NCBI GenBank assembly: GCA_963793275.1
Contig: CAWBZL010000001.1
Span: forward strand, 310,001 to 374,000
Length of the DNA stretch: 64,000 nt
Direction: 5' to 3'
DNA from: Marinirhabdus sp963793275
GTDB lineage: Bacteria > Bacteroidota > Bacteroidia > Flavobacteriales > Flavobacteriaceae
Shown: positions 60,701 to 64,000 of the stretch, piece by piece
How the letters are laid out: each line of letters begins with the position of its first letter
Numbering within the stretch: the stretch's first letter is position 1
The notes under the pieces: generated by a model
The model's input: the letters and a program-made list of their open reading frames with translations, nothing else
Told to the model about the DNA's origin: nothing
Databases searched by the model: none
Program-made: the position numbers and the translations under genes

Positions 60701-61531
60701 ATGAAACAAGTTTTAAAATTATTTTTTGTTCTTACCATTTCATCGATGGGTGCTCAGACAACGTTAGCAAAAAAGAATTCCAATCCTTTTGTGCTTGGTG
60801 AAACGGTAACGATATCTTCAAAAATTTTAAATGAAGACAGAAAGCTTAACATTTATCTACCAACCGGGTATGGTGAGAGCTCAAAAAACTATCCGGTAAT
60901 CTATCTCTTAGATGGTTCGGCAGATGAGGATTTTATTCACATTACCGGATTGGTTCAGTTTGGTTCCTTTTCGTGGATTAATATGATTCCTGAAAGTATT
61001 GTAGTAGGGATTTCCAATGTGGATAGAAAAAAGGATTTTACGTTTCCTTCAACAAATAAATTGGATCAGGAAGAATTTCCAACTGCTGGAGGATCTGCAG
61101 GATTTATTCAGTTTTTGCAAGAGGAATTACAGCCGTTCATTGCTTCCAATTATAAAATTTCAGAAGAAAAAACAATTATTGGTCAGTCATTAGGCGGACT
61201 ATTGGCTGCTGAAATTTTACTGAAAAAGCCAGCGCTGTTCGATAATTATATAATCGTAAGCCCAAGTACGTGGTGGGATGACCAATCCATTTTGAAATTG
61301 GAAGGCACCAAAACGTGGAGTTCAAAAAAGATTTATATTGCAGGAGGTGTTGAAGGTCTTTCCATGCAAACCGGTGCTGTTAATTTATATTACAAAGTTT
61401 TAGCATCTTCTAAAGACACAAAAAACAAAGTATATTACAAATTTATGGAAGCACAAGACCACGGAGATGCGTTGCATTTAGCCGTATATAATGCATTTGA
61501 GACAATTTTTTCAGATCGCAGTAAGAAATAA
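60701..61531 (+). CDS. Secreted alpha/beta-hydrolase (esterase D/IroE-like)
   Basis: A 276-residue exported hydrolase. A signal peptide (to about residue 23) precedes an alpha/beta fold: YPVIYLLDGS, the nucleophile GQSLGG with S163, and a C-terminal His near QDHGDAL. This arrangement fits the putative-esterase family (siderophore esterase IroE, esterase D). Its substrate is unknown; the position in a kynurenine cluster may be incidental. The dehydrogenase gene follows 6 bp later. Confidence 0.86.
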   Translation: MKQVLKLFFVLTISSMGAQTTLAKKNSNPFVLGETVTISSKILNEDRKLNIYLPTGYGESSKNYPVIYLLDGSADEDFIHITGLVQFGSFSWINMIPESIVVGISNVDRKKDFTFPSTNKLDQEEFPTAGGSAGFIQFLQEELQPFIASNYKISEEKTIIGQSLGGLLAAEILLKKPALFDNYIIVSPSTWWDDQSILKLEGTKTWSSKKIYIAGGVEGLSMQTGAVNLYYKVLASSKDTKNKVYYKFMEAQDHGDALHLAVYNAFETIFSDRSKK

Positions 61532-61537
61532 GTTACT

Positions 61538-62979
61538 ATGAATAAAATCCTAAACTACATAAACGGCACTTACCAGGAAGCTACCTCTGGCGAGTGGCTG
61601 GATAATTACAACCCTAGTGCGGGCGAAGTATATTCAAAAATTGCAAAAAGCACTTTGGAAGATGTTGAGAACGCATACCAAGCCGCTAAAACTGCATTTC
61701 CCGGCTGGAGTAATACTACTATAGATGAGCGTAGCAAGATTCTACTAAAAATTGCAGATCTTATTGAAGCCAATCTGGACAGATTAGCCGAAGCCGAAGC
61801 AGCCGATAATGGGAAACCTTTTAGTTTAGCGAAAGCAGTTGATATTCCGCGGGCATCCTCCAACTTTCGGTTTTTTGGTAATGCTATTACACAGTTTGCA
61901 AGTGAAGCTCACGAGAGTGTTGGGCTAAACACCATGAATTTTACCCTACGTAGCCCCATTGGAGTTGTAGGTTGTATCTCTCCCTGGAATTTGCCACTTT
62001 ATTTATTTACCTGGAAAGTTGCACCCGCCATTGCCGCAGGGAATTGTGTGGTTGCCAAACCCAGTGAAGTAACACCTATGACCGCCTATTTACTAGGTGA
62101 AATTTTAACCGAAGCCGGTCTTCCAAAAGGCGTCTTAAACATAGTCCACGGCACATGAAGCCGGACAGGCGATCGTAGCGCATCCAAAGATTAAAGCCAT
62201 TAGTTTTACCGGCGGAACTAAAACTGGAGAACATATTGCAAGAACGGCCGCACCTATGTTTAAAAAACTCTCGTTGGAACTTGGAGGAAAAAATCCAAAC
62301 CTCATCTTCGCCGATTGTGATTATGAAAAAATGCTGGCCGTTACAGTAAGGTCATCTTTTGCCAATCAGGGACAAATTTGTCTCTGCGGAAGTAGAATTT
62401 ATGTGGAAGCATCTATTTCAGAAAAGTTCAAAAAGGACTTTGTCGCAAAAGTTGCAGCACTAAAAGTTGGCAACCCCTTTGATGAAGACAGTAATCTGGG
62501 TGCGTTAGTTTCAAAAGAACATCTTGAAAAGGTTGAGAACTATATTAAAATCGCTACCAATGAAGGCGGAAAAATTTTATATGGAGGAGAACGCGTTTTG
62601 GTTAAAGGATTTGAAAGAGGCTTTTACCTGCAACCTACCGTAATTGAAATAACAGATAATTCCTGTCGCATTCAGCAGGAAGAAGTTTTTGGGACCTGTG
62701 GTGACCATCATGACATTTAAAAATGACGAAGAAGCACTTACGCTGGCAAACGATGTGAAATACGGACTTTCAGCAACGGTATGGACCAATAATCTTAATA
62801 GAACCATGCAACTCTCTAAACAACTGGAAGCTGGTATTGTTTGGGTAAATACCTGGCTCAACCGTGATTTGCGCACTCCATTTGGCGGGATGAAAGATAG
62901 CGGTGTAGGACGCGAAGGTGGTTTTGAAGCACTGCGGTTTTTTACGGAACCTAAAAATGTATGTATTACCTACCAGTAA
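61538..62979 (+). pseudogene. 2-aminomuconic semialdehyde dehydrogenase-like ALDH with two frameshifts
   Basis: Three pieces of one aldehyde dehydrogenase in three frames. Piece 1 (61538-62158) ends PKGVLNIVHGT then TGA. The frame resumes at once as EAGQAIVAHPKIKAISFTGG (62157 on); about 5 nt are missing where family members read GTGPEAG. Piece 2 runs to 62720 and ends EEVFGTCGDHHDI. Piece 3 (from 62689) reads GPVVTIMTFKND, needing one extra base in the TTTTTGGG run. Catalytic GQICLCGSR and LELGGKNPN lie in piece 2. It would oxidise the semialdehyde to 2-aminomuconate. Decay or sequencing error are both possible. Confidence 0.9.
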
Positions 62980-64000
62980 TTAGTTTTTGGTAAGGATTAA
63001 AAAACTCTTTTTCTTTTTCGAGATATTTGGCAGGATGATCGCGTCATCGCTATACGTTCCTAAATAGGGGCGATAGGTTTCATTACCCTTGTTTTCCTGT
63101 ATTTGCTCAAACGTTTGTTCGCCATTGGCAGGATTAAAAGAAATATCGTACAGGGCATCTGCACTAAAAATACTATTTCTAACCTTGGTACGACCATCTT
63201 TCTTTTCTCCAAGATTCTTACTTGCATTTAATAATACGTGTAACCTGTTATCCTGTACAAAAGCATTGTAGGAAGGTGCGTTATCTTTTTTTAGGATAGA
63301 GCGTGCCCAGAGCATATTCCCTTGTGGATCAAATTTTATTGCCAGAACATTGTCGTAATGGTAGACTGCTGTGGTGGTCACCATCCCGTTAGGGCCGTTC
63401 ATAGTGCGATAGGTAATATAAAATTCTTCGGCCAATAAATATCCGTTGCCCATTTCGTCCGTGAGCACGTAATCCAGATAATAATTTCTGAGTTCTTTCT
63501 CCTTTTCGGCAAGTTTTTCGGCTCTCTTCTCTTTGTATAAGTCTTTAAAAAGCGTTTCAGGAAAAGGACGCTCTTCGGCTTTCATATTATTAATATCCAG
63601 CCCGTTAAATGTGTAACTTACTGCGCCTTTCATTCGGCTGGAATTTTTTTCAGAATAAAAACCAAGTAAACGAACATCGGTTTCAGTTTGTGCAAAACGC
63701 AATTCTTTTACAAAATTATCGCCCAGTTCAAATTGAAAGGAACTTGAAGCATTGGCATTCACACGATAAATAATGTACTCGTAATTGGCTTCACCTTTTC
63801 TTTTTTCGCGCTTTCCTTTTTTGTACAACTTACCTGCCGAAAGTACTTCTCCTGTATTGGAAACCATAAAATCGTCGAAAGCGTAATATTTTTCTTCAGA
63901 ATCTATATAATTGGTTTGGTATACTTCTTTTAGTGAAGCATCGAACACTCTAATGGAAAACGAATTTGTTTTTTCGTCGATATCTTCTACGGCAAATGCG
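62980..64000 (-). CDS. Hypothetical protein, cut by the window edge
   Basis: Minus-strand gene whose stop is at 62980 and whose frame stays open to base 64000 (the last codons in view read AFAVEDIDEKTNSFSIRVFD), so the N-terminus lies outside. At least 339 residues. It is rich in Tyr, Lys, Glu and Asn, with strand-turn-strand repeats (ISYRTMNGPNGM-type segments, FDPQGNMLWARSI) suggesting a beta-propeller-like protein; no family identified. It converges tightly on the dehydrogenase (0-bp gap). Confidence 0.75.
   Translation of the reverse strand, partial: AFAVEDIDEKTNSFSIRVFDASLKEVYQTNYIDSEEKYYAFDDFMVSNTGEVLSAGKLYKKGKREKRKGEANYEYIIYRVNANASSSFQFELGDNFVKELRFAQTETDVRLLGFYSEKNSSRMKGAVSYTFNGLDINNMKAEERPFPETLFKDLYKEKRAEKLAEKEKELRNYYLDYVLTDEMGNGYLLAEEFYITYRTMNGPNGMVTTTAVYHYDNVLAIKFDPQGNMLWARSILKKDNAPSYNAFVQDNRLHVLLNASKNLGEKKDGRTKVRNSIFSADALYDISFNPANGEQTFEQIQENKGNETYRPYLGTYSDDAIILPNISKKKKSFLILTKN

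Noticed and set aside
61538..62979. Three independent small dehydrogenase genes
   Set aside because: The pieces are consecutive segments of one aldehyde dehydrogenase in three frames with no internal start signals.

Overview
The window looks like a chromosomal segment of a marine-type member of the Flavobacteriaceae (Bacteroidota). The evidence is low G+C, Bacteroidota promoters (TTG, about 20 nt, TAnnTTTG), a secreted protein with a type IX secretion C-terminal sorting domain, Rho with a long Asn/Lys-rich insert, a BT_3928-type DoxX/thioredoxin-like protein, DUF4293, DUF3667 and DUF1599 proteins, and a lipid A kinase (Gram-negative envelope). Most of it is compact housekeeping DNA. I saw no insertion sequence, prophage, CRISPR array or rRNA. 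One tRNA gene is present.

Layout. 0.1-2.9 kb: BlaI-type repressor and M56 (BlaR1-like) membrane peptidase. 3.0-4.6 kb: two small proteins, apt, and tRNA-Arg(ACG) followed by 2.3 copies of a 176-bp tandem repeat that carries the tRNA 3' end. 4.6-12.6 kb: rho, DUF4293, phosphoesterase, truA, ABC exporter, and the leftward folP-cdaA-DUF3667 group. 12.7-17.5 kb: DUF1599, BT_3928 protein, lone OppB-like permease, tpiA, prmA, clpS. 17.9-19.7 kb: a His-rich DUF4198 protein broken by one in-frame TGA, coupled to a HupE/UreJ-like metal permease. 20-25 kb: M57 metalloprotease lipoprotein, sterol-desaturase-family enzyme, T9SS cargo protein, M14 carboxypeptidase. 25-33 kb: NUDIX/pyrE divergent pair, birA, and the rsfS-ftsH-LUD-cdsA-psd-ACBP run. 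33-50 kb: valS, DUF1573, aspartyl protease, aminotransferase-murB, fasciclin, glycosyltransferase plus ECF sigma factor, lipA-gap, hybrid kinase, lpxK, Nif3 and a cysteine-less zinc-ribbon homologue. 50-56 kb: lipoprotein MsrA, methyltransferase, then a light/repair group (flavin reductase, DUF2256, cryptochrome-DASH, FeS-type photolyase). 56-64 kb: CDGSH protein and a kynurenine catabolic cluster (kynU, kmo, RidA, hydrolase, aldehyde dehydrogenase), in which the dehydrogenase carries two frameshifts.

How genes work together. cdsA and psd overlap and perform two steps of phosphatidylethanolamine synthesis. kynU, kmo, the RidA protein and the aldehyde dehydrogenase fit tryptophan breakdown through 3-hydroxyanthranilate and 2-aminomuconate; dioxygenase and decarboxylase genes are not in view. 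DUF4198 and HupE form a likely metal-acquisition pair. Flavin reductase, DUF2256 and two photolyase-family proteins form a flavin/light module.

The most unusual structure is the tRNA-Arg repeat at 4073-4480. It resembles in design the ~178-bp repeats after tyrT of Escherichia coli, which are processed into rtT RNA, and may encode an undescribed tRNA-linked RNA. Other highlights are the single TGA replacing an expected Trp codon in DUF4198, the two frameshifts in the dehydrogenase, loss of all four zinc-ribbon cysteines, and promoters lying almost on top of start codons. The first 141 bases hold no gene I can support.
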